Numbered from the stretch's first letter, positions 1 to 5,954 are shown. The stretch: DNA of 7,751 bases from CAIQOK01 sp043781315 (GCA_043781315.1 JAYWBR010000071.1:1-7751); one strand, 5' to 3'. The notes: generated from the letters alone by a model not told the origin. Numbers and translations: made by a program.

Positions 1-38
1 CTTAATCACTCACAAATTGAATTTACAACTATCCAGAA

Positions 39-116
39 ATTGTCAGGGGAATGATTGTCAGAGGAATTTTTCCGGAAAGAATTGTTCCTGTCTTCATTCC
101 CCTGACAATCATTCCG
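39..116. repeat. Inverted repeat with 15-bp period arm, upstream of the GST-like gene
   Basis: The left arm at 39-54 and the right arm at 94-109 are perfect 16-bp reverse complements (ATTGTCAGGGGAATGA against TCATTCCCCTGACAAT). The left side contains about two tandem 15-bp units, ATTGTCAGGGGAATG at 39-53 and ATTGTCAGAGGAATT at 54-68. The second unit pairs with 103-116, so the foldback can register in two ways. The rest of 1-216 holds no convincing gene. The element may act as a transcript hairpin or be a dispersed intergenic repeat; no transposase or target duplication is visible. Confidence 0.75.
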
Positions 117-216
117 CCGACTAAATACTGGTCGCTGGCGGAAATTTCCGCCTTTCCGCTTGTCAGCCCGGAGTGGCGGTCCTACATTTGGCGCGCAGCA
201 AAAACGAAATTTTTAC

Positions 217-882
217 ATGATCGAACTCGTTCAGTTTCCTTGGAGTCCCTACTGCATTCCCCAGCGGCGTATTCTGGAATTCTCCGGCGCCCCCTTCAAA
301 ATCACCAACGTCCCGCCACAGGAACGCTCCCTCGTCTGGAAGCTCACCAAGCAGCGTTACTACGGCGTGCCGATCATCCGCGATGGCCGGAACGTCGTGT
401 TCGAGGTCAGCGACGATTCGCAGGTGATCGCCAAATATCTGGATCAGAAATTTAACCTTGGGTTGTTTCCCGCCGACATGGAAGGTGTGCAATCCATCCT
501 CTGGCGCTGCATTGAAAACGAGGTCGAGGGCGCGACCTTCCGGTTGAATGACATTTACTACCAGGAGCATTTGCCCGCGTCGGAGCAGTTGCAATATCTG
601 CGCTTCAAGGAGCGGAAGTTCGGGCGCGGCTGCATCGAACAGTGGCGGCACGAGCAAAAAAGCTGGCTCCAAAAAATGGCGCAAAGCCTGTTGCCCTTCG
701 AGGAAATGCTGATGCATCACACATTCCTGCTGGGAGCGCAGCCGCGCTTCGTGGATTTCGATTTGTTCGGGATGCTGGAAAATTTCCTCTACTCCGGCCA
801 CTACCAGCTTCCCAAGTCGCACCGGCAAATCAAGGCCTGGCACCGGCGCATGAGCCAGTTAGAAATTAAAAATGCAAAATGA
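217..882 (+). CDS. Glutathione S-transferase-like protein
   Basis: The 221-residue product has a GST/thioredoxin-fold N-terminus. The first strand is followed by SPYC at residues 10-13, where GSTs and glutaredoxins carry the active-site Ser/Cys. GVPIIRDG at 50-57 holds the cis-proline (P52), and E63-S65-D67 lies where glutathione-binding residues occur. A helical C-terminal half follows, with FVDFDLFG resembling the N-capping box of GST helix alpha-6. The role is probably a cytosolic glutathione- or thiol-dependent transferase or reductase; the substrate is unknown. The ATG at 217 is chosen because the fold begins there; a TTG 57 bases upstream would add an unlikely leader. No Shine-Dalgarno site is seen. 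The last codons, from about residue 216, and the TGA stop lie inside the heptamer repeat at 862-889, so the C-terminal tail EIKNAK is repeat-derived. Family assignment is fairly sure, the specific class is not. Confidence 0.85.
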   Translation: MIELVQFPWSPYCIPQRRILEFSGAPFKITNVPPQERSLVWKLTKQRYYGVPIIRDGRNVVFEVSDDSQVIAKYLDQKFNLGLFPADMEGVQSILWRCIENEVEGATFRLNDIYYQEHLPASEQLQYLRFKERKFGRGCIEQWRHEQKSWLQKMAQSLLPFEEMLMHHTFLLGAQPRFVDFDLFGMLENFLYSGHYQLPKSHRQIKAWHRRMSQLEIKNAK

Positions 883-960
883 AAAATTGGGCCTTCACCC
901 GCGCAAGTTTCGATGCCGGCCCGCCGCATTTTTAATTTCAAACTTTGAATTTTTAATTGA
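862..960. repeat. Heptamer-based inverted repeat between the GST-like and PIN-PhoH genes
   Basis: The left arm reads as four consecutive heptamers, GAAATTA, AAAATGC, AAAATGA and AAAATTG (862-889). The right arm, read on the minus strand from 960 to 926, gives five: TCAATTA, AAAATTC, AAAGTTT, GAAATTA and AAAATGC. Within these, 862-875 and 926-939 are perfect 14-bp reverse complements. The upstream stop codon (880-882) lies inside the left arm, and the downstream ATG at 961 abuts the right arm. The AT-rich arms contrast sharply with the GC-rich flanks. Possible roles are a hairpin that limits read-through, or a dispersed repeat of unknown origin. Confidence 0.8.
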
Positions 961-2271
961 ATGAAAAATTACATCCTCGACACCAACGTCCTCCTCCACG
1001 ATCCCGATTCCCTGCTGAACTTTGAAGAAAACTCCGTCCTCCTGCCCATCGAAGTCATCGAGGAGATTGACCGCTTCAAGCGCGAGTCGTCCGAACTCGG
1101 CCAGAACGCCCGCGCCGTTTCGCGGATGCTCGACGGCTTTCGCGGCACAGGCAGCCTGAGCGAAGGCGTGAAGCTGCCCAACGGCGGCAAGTTGAAAATC
1201 ATTTTCCAGAAGAACGGCCAGACCAGCGCCGAAGCCCTGTTCAACGGCAACACCGTGGACAACCGCATCCTCTCGCTCGCCGCCGGCATTCAAAAGTCGC
1301 AGCCGAAGAACGCCGCCATTCTCGTCAGCAAGGACATCAACCTCCGCATCAAGGCCAACGCGCTCGGCTTGCAGGCCGAGGATTACGAGACGGACCGCGT
1401 CCACATCAAAGATCTCTACACCGGCGTGATTGAAATGACGGTTGCCCCGGCGCAGCTCGCCGCCTTCCGCACCAACGGCGAACTGGAATTGAACGGCGGC
1501 AAAAAATATTTCGCCAACGAATACGTCACGCTGATCGAAGAAGGAAATCCCAAGCGCACCGCCTTGACCAAGGTGGATGCCACGGCGAAAAAACTCGTGC
1601 CCGTCCTCGACTGCCGCGAAGGCGTCTGGGGCATCAAGCCGCGCAACCGCGAGCAGCATTTTGCCTTCGACGCGCTGCTCGACGACCGCATCAAACTCGT
1701 CACGCTCATGGGCAAGGCCGGCACGGGAAAAACCCTGATGGCGATGGCCGCCGGCTTGAAACGCACCGTGCTGGACCGCGAATTCCGCCGCGTGGTGGTG
1801 GCGCGTCCGACCATTTCGATGGGCAAGGAACTCGGTTTCCTGCCGGGTTCGCTCGAAGAAAAACTCGCGCCGTGGATGCAGCCGATTCACGACGCACTGG
1901 AAATGTTGAGCGACCTGAACATGGGCCACGATCATCGCCGCAGCGGCGACCTGATGCGCTCGGGCAGCATCGTGGTGGAGGCGTTGAGCTACATTCGCGG
2001 CCGCAGTATTGCGAACCAGTTCATGATCATTGACGAGGCGCAGAACCTCACGCCGCTCGAAGTGAAGACCATCGTCACCCGCGTCGGTACCGGCACGAAG
2101 ATCATCTTCACCGGCGATCCCTACCAGATTGACAATCCCTACGTGGACGGCTCCTCGAACGGGTTCAACTACATCGTCAGCAAGTTCAAAGGCATTCCCA
2201 TCGCCGCGCACATCGAACTGCAAAAGGGCGAACGCTCGGAACTGGCGGAGCTGGCGGCGAATATTTTGTAG
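961..2271 (+). CDS. PIN-PhoH family ATPase (PhoH2/YlaK-like)
   Basis: This 436-residue protein fuses an N-terminal PIN nuclease domain to a C-terminal PhoH ATPase. In the PIN part, YILDTNVLL carries D7, acidic residues lie at E34, E35 and D37, D100 precedes NRIL, and ILVSKDINLR carries D125. These match the acidic pattern that binds metal in PIN RNases. The PhoH part has Walker A GKAGTGKT at 251-258, Walker B FMIIDEAQN at 354-362, and the later IIFTGDPYQID motif. Characterised PIN-PhoH proteins (mycobacterial PhoH2) couple ATP-driven RNA unwinding to ribonuclease activity; the same cytosolic RNA-processing role is inferred here. Length and domain order are typical of the family and all core motifs are intact. 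No antitoxin-like ORF precedes it, only the repeat island, whose right arm ends at the start codon. No Shine-Dalgarno site is seen. Confidence 0.95.
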   Translation: MKNYILDTNVLLHDPDSLLNFEENSVLLPIEVIEEIDRFKRESSELGQNARAVSRMLDGFRGTGSLSEGVKLPNGGKLKIIFQKNGQTSAEALFNGNTVDNRILSLAAGIQKSQPKNAAILVSKDINLRIKANALGLQAEDYETDRVHIKDLYTGVIEMTVAPAQLAAFRTNGELELNGGKKYFANEYVTLIEEGNPKRTALTKVDATAKKLVPVLDCREGVWGIKPRNREQHFAFDALLDDRIKLVTLMGKAGTGKTLMAMAAGLKRTVLDREFRRVVVARPTISMGKELGFLPGSLEEKLAPWMQPIHDALEMLSDLNMGHDHRRSGDLMRSGSIVVEALSYIRGRSIANQFMIIDEAQNLTPLEVKTIVTRVGTGTKIIFTGDPYQIDNPYVDGSSNGFNYIVSKFKGIPIAAHIELQKGERSELAELAANIL

Positions 2272-2319
2272 GGTGTAATCGGTTAAATTGTTCCAAGTGG
2301 GCAACCGGCGCGGTCAACA

Positions 2320-2646
2320 ATGAAAACAGAAGCTGGACATTCTTCACGCAAGAATAAGTTGAGGATATTTAACATCATCAGCTATTCGCTCCTCTTTCTT
2401 TATCTTCTAAGCTATTCAATACTTTCTTTATTTGGCTCTTACTCCGTGCATCCAACTGCTTCAGGAAAAATTAAATATGAATTTGGGTTGAGTGTGCCTG
2501 ATGTTTTGGAATGGGAGCCGCGGTACATTGTTCGACATAACTATGGTTTCAATACTCTTGGAGTATTTTTCATGCCATTAGTGGACTTGGATAGAAAATT
2601 CTGGCACAAGCCTATCAACTTTTTTCACGAAGGCCTCAAAAGTTAA
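2320..2646 (+). CDS. Small hypothetical membrane protein
   Basis: The 108-residue product is not recognised. A short basic N-terminus (SRKNKLR) precedes one hydrophobic segment at about residues 16-39, rich in Leu, Tyr and Ser. A hydrophilic region follows, with a second, weaker hydrophobic patch near GVFFMPL. A single-pass inner-membrane protein with the N-terminus inside is the simplest reading. The gene is conspicuously AT-rich compared with every neighbouring gene, which may indicate acquisition from elsewhere. It starts 48 bases after the PIN-PhoH stop on the same strand, so co-transcription is possible. No ribosome-binding site stands out before the ATG. The frame looks genuinely coding because it has a coherent hydrophobic pattern and no competing frame, but the function is unknown. 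Confidence 0.65.
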   Translation: MKTEAGHSSRKNKLRIFNIISYSLLFLYLLSYSILSLFGSYSVHPTASGKIKYEFGLSVPDVLEWEPRYIVRHNYGFNTLGVFFMPLVDLDRKFWHKPINFFHEGLKS

Positions 2647-2677
2647 AGTCCGGGTAAGGAAATTGCCTCAGACTATT

Positions 2678-3673
2678 TTAATTCCCATTTGTCGCCACCG
2701 ACGAACCCGACCGCACGAGCGGTTTGGGCGCGGGCAGCCGGGGCGGGAGCAGGACGGGTGATGGCGACGGCGGCAGCATCGGTGCGAACTTCACCAAGGT
2801 GCGCCAGGACTCGCGTTCGGACGGGGACATCAGTTTCCACCGCTCCGCATTTTTCAAAAATGCCTGGCGGTCTTCCAGGCTCATGCCCGCGAATTTTTCA
2901 AACGAGCGGAGACACTGCGCGCGCTGCGCCGGCGGCAGGCTGGCGTAACTCTGCAAGGTCTTCTCCATCTGCTGCTGCTCGGCCGCCGACAGCGAGGCGA
3001 GCGCCTTTTGTTTCTCGCCGGGCGTCAGTTCAAAAAAAGCGGTGAAGCCCGCGAGGGTTTTCTCGCGCTGATCCAGGGAGAGTTCGCGCCAGTGATCCAG
3101 CCCCGCCTCCAATTTCATCCGCCGCTCCGCCGACATCTGCGCGAGGATTTTTTGTTTCTGCTCGGCGGTGGCGGATTCGAGCTGGGTAAAATAGCGCGCC
3201 GTCATTTCATTGTTCAGCAATTCCTCCTGCATCGGCGGCGGCAGCATGTCCCAGCGGGCCAGCCGCTCTTCGACCAATCGGCGCATGTCCTCGGGCAGGG
3301 TGGCGAGCCGCGCGGCCCGATGGGTGGGCGGCAGGCTCATCAAGGGTTGCAGATACCACTGCAATTCCGTGGTGCGGAGGCGCACCTCGCGTTCGTCCGG
3401 CTTGAGTGATTCGTATTCACGCACCTTGGCGAGGAGTTTTTTTTGAGTTTCCGGCGGGCGGTTGCTCAACGACTGCCGGCGTTCGCCCGGCGTCATCGCG
3501 AGCAAATTGCGAAACAGGGTCACGGGGGATTTTGGTTCAACGAGGGGCGGTGCCGGCGGGAGAATCCGGCTGAGGTCGGCGGGTGCCAGAGGCGCGTTCG
3601 TCGCGGCCGCAGCCAGCCACGGCATCACCAGGCAGGCGACGAGCGCAAGCAACTTGGGGCGGGAAAAAATCAT
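2678..3673 (-). CDS. DUF3106 domain secreted/periplasmic protein
   Basis: This 331-residue protein begins with a signal peptide: Arg/Lys at residues 5-7, a hydrophobic core at about 8-20, and a likely cleavage site near AAAA at 21-24. The mature part is helical and built of degenerate repeats of the form L-x-P-x-E/Q-R-x-x-L, such as MTPGERRQSL at 60-69, LTPGEKQKAL at 216-225, LPPAQRAQCL at 246-255, MSLEDRQAFL at 264-273 and MSPSERESW at 282-290. This is the DUF3106 pattern; its biochemical role is not established. A proline-rich tail (about 299-318) ends the protein. The start at 3673 is chosen because it begins the signal peptide and overlaps the upstream TGA in the sequence ATGA, implying translational coupling. 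An in-frame start 76 codons further upstream would lie entirely within the preceding gene. It is the last gene of the sigma operon, so it may be its envelope sensor or effector. Confidence 0.85.
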   Translation of the reverse strand: MIFSRPKLLALVACLVMPWLAAAATNAPLAPADLSRILPPAPPLVEPKSPVTLFRNLLAMTPGERRQSLSNRPPETQKKLLAKVREYESLKPDEREVRLRTTELQWYLQPLMSLPPTHRAARLATLPEDMRRLVEERLARWDMLPPPMQEELLNNEMTARYFTQLESATAEQKQKILAQMSAERRMKLEAGLDHWRELSLDQREKTLAGFTAFFELTPGEKQKALASLSAAEQQQMEKTLQSYASLPPAQRAQCLRSFEKFAGMSLEDRQAFLKNAERWKLMSPSERESWRTLVKFAPMLPPSPSPVLLPPRLPAPKPLVRSGSSVATNGN

Positions 3674-4161
3674 TCGAGCAACGCGAGCAATTCCAAATCG
3701 GGCGGACGCGTCGGGCCTAATTGTTGAATGGCCTCGAAGTCCTGCAACACCTCCGGCCCCGGCAGCGCGGCCACGGCGGTGACGGTTTTCAAACTGCGGG
3801 CAAATCGTTGCCCGCGTTGATAGCCGGCTTCGCGGAAGGCCATCAAACTCATTACTAAAAACACGGTGGCCAGGGCGGCTTTGGGCAACCAGGCAAGCCA
3901 TGACCGAGGCAGCTTGGTTTTTGTCGCGCGTTGCCGGGCGGCTTGTTCGAGTTCGACCGCCTGCAGGACCCGGGCGGTGAAGTTCGACGGCACCGGCGCA
4001 TCGGGCAGGTTGTCGAGGACGCGGCTCAATGCGGCGTCGGCCTCCCAGTCGGCCCGGGCTTCGGGATGGGTCGCGAGCCAGGCGCGGAGTTCGGCGCTCT
4101 CGGCAGGGGTAAGCTCACGCTGCCAGCTTGCTTCCAGTAGTTTGGTGAACGGGTCGTTCAT
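3670..4161 (-). CDS. Putative anti-sigma-like single-pass membrane protein
   Basis: The 163-residue product has an N-terminal cytoplasmic helical part resembling anti-sigma domains (LTPAESAELRAWL, then a stretch ending DAALSRVLDNLPDAP). One membrane segment lies at about residues 89-109, and a short outer segment follows. Lying between an ECF sigma gene and a DUF3106 gene, it is the obvious candidate for a membrane regulator that holds the sigma factor. It has no cysteine, so the HxxxCxxC zinc motif of many anti-sigma factors is absent; sigma binding is inferred from context and architecture. The ATG at 4161 follows AAAGGA closely (three bases away, a short spacing). An ATG at 4173 would add four residues (MKGH) and is also possible. 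The stop overlaps the start of the DUF3106 gene by four bases. A structural relative without sigma-binding activity cannot be excluded. Confidence 0.75.
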   Translation of the reverse strand: MNDPFTKLLEASWQRELTPAESAELRAWLATHPEARADWEADAALSRVLDNLPDAPVPSNFTARVLQAVELEQAARQRATKTKLPRSWLAWLPKAALATVFLVMSLMAFREAGYQRGQRFARSLKTVTAVAALPGPEVLQDFEAIQQLGPTRPPDLELLALLE

Positions 4162-4210
4162 GTGTCCTTTCATCTAAAACCGGGTGGTAGAAAAAGTTTC
4201 ACCGGAAGAT

Positions 4211-4361
4211 TTAACCGCACAGAGCGCAGAGCGCGCAGAGAAAAAGCCTGGTTGAAGCCGCCGACTAAATGTTTCCCACCGGCTGAAATCCAAACCGCCA
4301 TCTGTAGAAACCTCCGGCAATTCTTTGCGTTTTCTGCGCTCTCTGCGCTCTCTGCGGTTAA
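4211..4361. repeat. Nonamer-based inverted repeat inside the sigma operon
   Basis: Arms at 4211-4241 and 4331-4361 are reverse complements over about 31 bases with only a few mismatches. Both start TTAACCGCA when read inward from their own outer edge. The right arm consists of clean 9-bp units on the minus strand: CGCAGAGAG twice, CGCAGAAAA, then CGCAAAGAA (4356 to 4321). The left arm has looser units of 7-9 bases based on CGCAGAG. The element fills most of the gap between the sigma factor stop and the anti-sigma-like gene start. In the transcript it could form a long hairpin about 90 bases across the loop, able to reduce read-through or protect an mRNA end; that is inference. Confidence 0.8.
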
Positions 4362-4370
4362 AGCGGGTCT

Positions 4371-4979
4371 TCACTTTGCCTCCTCCCAGTCGCCGGTTTT
4401 CAGATACGGTTTGAGCTTGGCCTTCAAGGTTTCCCGGCCGCGATGGATCAGGGACTTCGTGGCGGACAGCGAGCAACCCAGCACTTCGGAGATTTCTTCG
4501 TAGCTCAGTTCGTCACGGCGGCAGAGCAGGATGGCGGTGCGCTGGTTTTCGGGGAGATCGGCGAGCGCGGCTTCGATCTTTTCTGTCAGCTCGCCGTGCA
4601 GGAGGGTTTCGGGCGGCGCGATATTTTTTTTGTCCTCGAATTGCCGCAGCGGCTGGTCGTCATCCTCGGCGTGGGTGGCGTCCAGCGATTCCGCCGGATG
4701 CCGCGAACGGCGGCGGATTTCATTGAGGCACAGATTGCGTGTGATGGTGAACAGCCAGGTGGAAAACTTGGCGGAGATTTCGTAGCGCCCGGCGGACTTG
4801 TAAACCTGCACGAACACATTTTGCGCGAGGTCCTCGGCTTCGGTCGCGTCGCGGAGGATGCGATAGACCACGTTCATGACGGGCTGCCGGTATTTTTCCA
4901 CGAGTTCGGTGAACGCGGCCGTGTCGCCCTGTTTGACGCGGAGCATCAGGGCGGCATCGGGATCGGCGACTTCGGGCAT
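4371..4979 (-). CDS. ECF-family RNA polymerase sigma factor (sigma-70 family)
   Basis: The 202-residue product has both domains of a group 4 (ECF) sigma factor. Region 2 spans about residues 24-94, with EAEDLAQNVFVQVY (core binding) and FSTWLFTITRNLCLNEIRR (-10 recognition). Region 4 spans about 133-184, with LPENQRTAILL and the helix-turn-helix ELSYEEISEVLGCSLSATKSLIHRGR, which contacts the -35 element. The linker is acidic (HAEDDDQ). The role is to direct RNA polymerase to a small regulon, probably in response to an envelope or environmental signal. The ATG at 4979 gives the usual ECF length. The frame stays open to an ATG at 5288, but the intervening 103 codons look non-coding in this frame and overlap a better candidate gene in another. 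It heads a row with an anti-sigma-like membrane protein and a DUF3106 protein. No strong ribosome-binding site is seen. Confidence 0.93.
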   Translation of the reverse strand: MPEVADPDAALMLRVKQGDTAAFTELVEKYRQPVMNVVYRILRDATEAEDLAQNVFVQVYKSAGRYEISAKFSTWLFTITRNLCLNEIRRRSRHPAESLDATHAEDDDQPLRQFEDKKNIAPPETLLHGELTEKIEAALADLPENQRTAILLCRRDELSYEEISEVLGCSLSATKSLIHRGRETLKAKLKPYLKTGDWEEAK

Positions 4980-5007
4980 GGGCTTTGAATCCGGCAACCG
5001 GGGCACT

Positions 5008-5288
5008 CTAGGCAAACACCGCGCCGGCGACAAGGTTTCCCGCTTGCCGGAACCGGCTGAAAAAAAGTTGAAACGATTCCGACACCTTGGCGCTTTTTTC
5101 ACCAAGTAAGGAGAGGAAAGAAAAAACGAGCACGCACCAAACCGCGAGCCAGAACCAGAGACCATGAAAAAAATCGTCACCAGCATCGCCAGCAGCCCTT
5201 TCGGCCAGATCTTCTCAGAAGCCGCGTCGCTCCCCTCGGGCGTTTCCGCCGCCGCCCCGGGAGTGACGTTGGTTAAATCTTTTTTCAT
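5008..5288 (-). pseudogene. Small membrane protein gene with a frame disruption at a T7 run
   Basis: From the ATG at 5288 the frame encodes MKKDLTNVTPGAAAETPEG, then a hydrophobic start (GLLAMLVTIF). It then meets a run of seven T (minus strand, 5173-5167), after which it becomes Ser/Arg/Cys-rich and runs into the sigma gene. One extra T, or a -1 slip on the run, gives a convincing continuation: a Trp/Phe/Leu/Val-rich membrane segment from about residue 31 to 63 (containing HGLWFWLAVWCVLVFSFL), an amphipathic tail, and a TAG stop at 5008-5010. The joined product would be 93 residues, ending 28 bases before the sigma start. I do not recognise the family. Explanations are a sequencing or assembly indel, real decay, or programmed slippage on U-UUU-UUC. 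Its position suggests it is the first gene of the sigma operon. Confidence 0.5.
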
Positions 5289-5295
5289 GAATCAC

Positions 5296-5311
5296 ACCGC
5301 CGCGCGGCGGT
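5296..5311. promoter_or_regulatory. Perfect 16-bp palindrome just upstream of the membrane protein/sigma operon
   Basis: ACCGCCGCGCGGCGGT is its own reverse complement and ends 7 bases before the ATG at 5288 on the minus strand. As DNA it could be a dimeric repressor operator. As RNA it would fold into a 6-bp GC stem with a GCGC loop over the ribosome entry region. Either reading would affect expression of the downstream genes. GC-rich palindromes also arise by chance in GC-rich DNA, so function is unproven. Confidence 0.4.
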
Positions 5312-5351
5312 TGGGCGCGGGGCGGAAATCTTTTCGTGTGCACGTTTCGTA

Positions 5352-5363
5352 AAAGCGCGCTTT
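5352..5363. promoter_or_regulatory. Perfect 12-bp palindrome AAAGCGCGCTTT
   Basis: This is a self-complementary 12-mer about 65 bases upstream of the start codon at 5288, in the leader or promoter region of the minus-strand operon. The AAA/TTT flanks around a GCGCGC core resemble a small operator more than random GC-rich sequence. No clear -35/-10 pair is seen beside it. The evidence is the symmetry and the position only. Confidence 0.3.
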
Positions 5364-5382
5364 GTTGTTAGTTGATGTGCAA

Positions 5383-5402
5383 GCCCGGGCTTCGGCCCGG
5401 GC
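5383..5402. terminator. Strong UUCG-loop hairpin
   Basis: GCCCGGGC (5383-5390), TTCG, GCCCGGGC (5395-5402) forms a perfect 8-bp GC stem closed by a C(UUCG)G tetraloop, a very stable RNA fold. On the plus strand it is followed by CCTTCACTTTTG, a poor T tract; on the minus strand there is none. It lies in the gene-free stretch 5289-5510, upstream of both the minus-strand operon and the plus-strand ORF at 5544. It may be a transcript-insulating hairpin, a weak terminator or part of an undescribed leader RNA. Confidence 0.4.
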
Positions 5403-5510
5403 CCTTCACTTTTGTGCCCCGGCCGATTCTCCCCGCTCCGGTCACGCAAAAGTAAAAATTAGTTCACCACCTTTTCCAAGTTTTCCCCAAGTAAAGAGTA
5501 ACCAGACAGA

Positions 5511-5539
5511 TTGAACCTAGTGAAAACCATCGCTACAAA
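5511..5539 (+). promoter_or_regulatory. Weak sigma-70-like promoter candidate
   Basis: TTGAAC (5511-5516) and TACAAA (5534-5539) are separated by 17 bases, each matching the -35 or -10 consensus at four of six positions. They sit in a conspicuously AT-rich patch (about 5451-5550) between GC-rich blocks. Transcription would start close to the ATG at 5544, implying a leaderless or nearly leaderless message. The match is weak. Confidence 0.2.
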
Positions 5540-5543
5540 ACCT

Positions 5544-5819
5544 ATGAAAAGAACCCTCTCCCTTGTCGTCGCCCGCCTCACCCCGCCCCGGGCCGGCCGC
5601 CTGGCCTTCCTGCTCCGGCGGCTGCGGGCATTGCGCCGCCGCAACTTCCGCCGCCGGGCCTCCCTGGCCGGGCGGTTCAACTGGAAAGCCGCGGCCCAGA
5701 AGTGGCCGGCGCGCACGCGCGCTGGCTGGCTGGTGGTCGCGGTCCGGTGGTTCGCGCAATCCTGCCGGAGCCACCCGGTCAAAATTCAAATCCGAACCCA
5801 GCATGAACGCGCGTCTTAA
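5544..5819 (+). CDS. Possible small arginine-rich basic protein
   Basis: This frame gives 91 residues starting MKRTLSLVVARLTPP, with about 20 arginines, 4 lysines and a single acidic residue. Arg clusters are LLRRLRALRRRNFRRR in the first half. A Trp-containing stretch (AGWLVVAVRWFAQ) lies in the second half. I do not recognise it. If real, the charge would suit nucleic-acid or membrane binding. In favour: an AT-rich upstream patch with a promoter-like pair, and a stop located 13 bases before an inverted repeat that would separate it from the convergent DUF4202 gene. Against: no ribosome-binding site, a composition that GC-rich non-coding DNA easily produces, and open frames on the other strand too. 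The segment could instead be a structured RNA or plain spacer. Confidence 0.3.
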   Translation: MKRTLSLVVARLTPPRAGRLAFLLRRLRALRRRNFRRRASLAGRFNWKAAAQKWPARTRAGWLVVAVRWFAQSCRSHPVKIQIRTQHERAS

Positions 5820-5832
5820 AATTCCCGGTGAA

Positions 5833-5939
5833 CGCAACTCCGGCCCGGCTCGTTTTCCCGCCTGCTTGGGCGGGGGCGGGTGTGGCTTGGAAAAAAATTC
5901 CGTGTGTCGGGCCATGCTCGCTGCCGGGCCGGAGTTGCG
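5833..5939. repeat. 17-bp inverted repeat between convergent ORFs
   Basis: CGCAACTCCGGCCCGGC (5833-5849) and its exact reverse complement (5923-5939) flank a 73-base loop. The loop has its own small hairpin, CCCGCC-TGCTTG-GGCGGG, near 5858-5875, and a run of seven A at 5891-5897. The element fills the gap between the stop at 5819 (+) and the stop at 5955 (-), so a bidirectional terminator is a reasonable reading. A MITE-like repeat is an alternative, but no target duplication is evident. Confidence 0.6.
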
Positions 5940-5954
5940 CTCCCAAAACACGCG

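Noticed and set aside
160..216. TTG start adding 19 residues to the GST-like protein
   Set aside because: The thioredoxin fold begins at the ATG at 217; the extra residues look like translated intergenic DNA.
163..843. Minus-strand open frame across the GST-like gene
   Set aside because: The plus-strand product has the thioredoxin-fold motifs; the antisense translation shows none.
895..2304. Long open frame (469 codons) on the minus strand across the PIN-PhoH gene
   Set aside because: It is fully antisense to a gene with intact PIN and Walker motifs; its Val/Ala/His/Arg-rich translation is typical of the reverse of GC-rich codons and shows no domain.
2647..2677. Terminator between the convergent stops at 2646 and 2678
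   Set aside because: No stem followed by a T tract is visible in these 31 bases.
4980..5288. N-terminal extension of the sigma factor to 305 residues as the normal start
   Set aside because: The extension is far beyond ECF length and its distal part is compositionally non-coding in this frame; the -1 frame gives a better membrane protein. It is kept only as a possible slippage product.
5164..5352. Plus-strand 62-codon frame beginning MKKIVTSIASS
   Set aside because: It lies antisense to the start of the small membrane gene and crosses the palindromes; no hydrophobic or domain pattern supports it.
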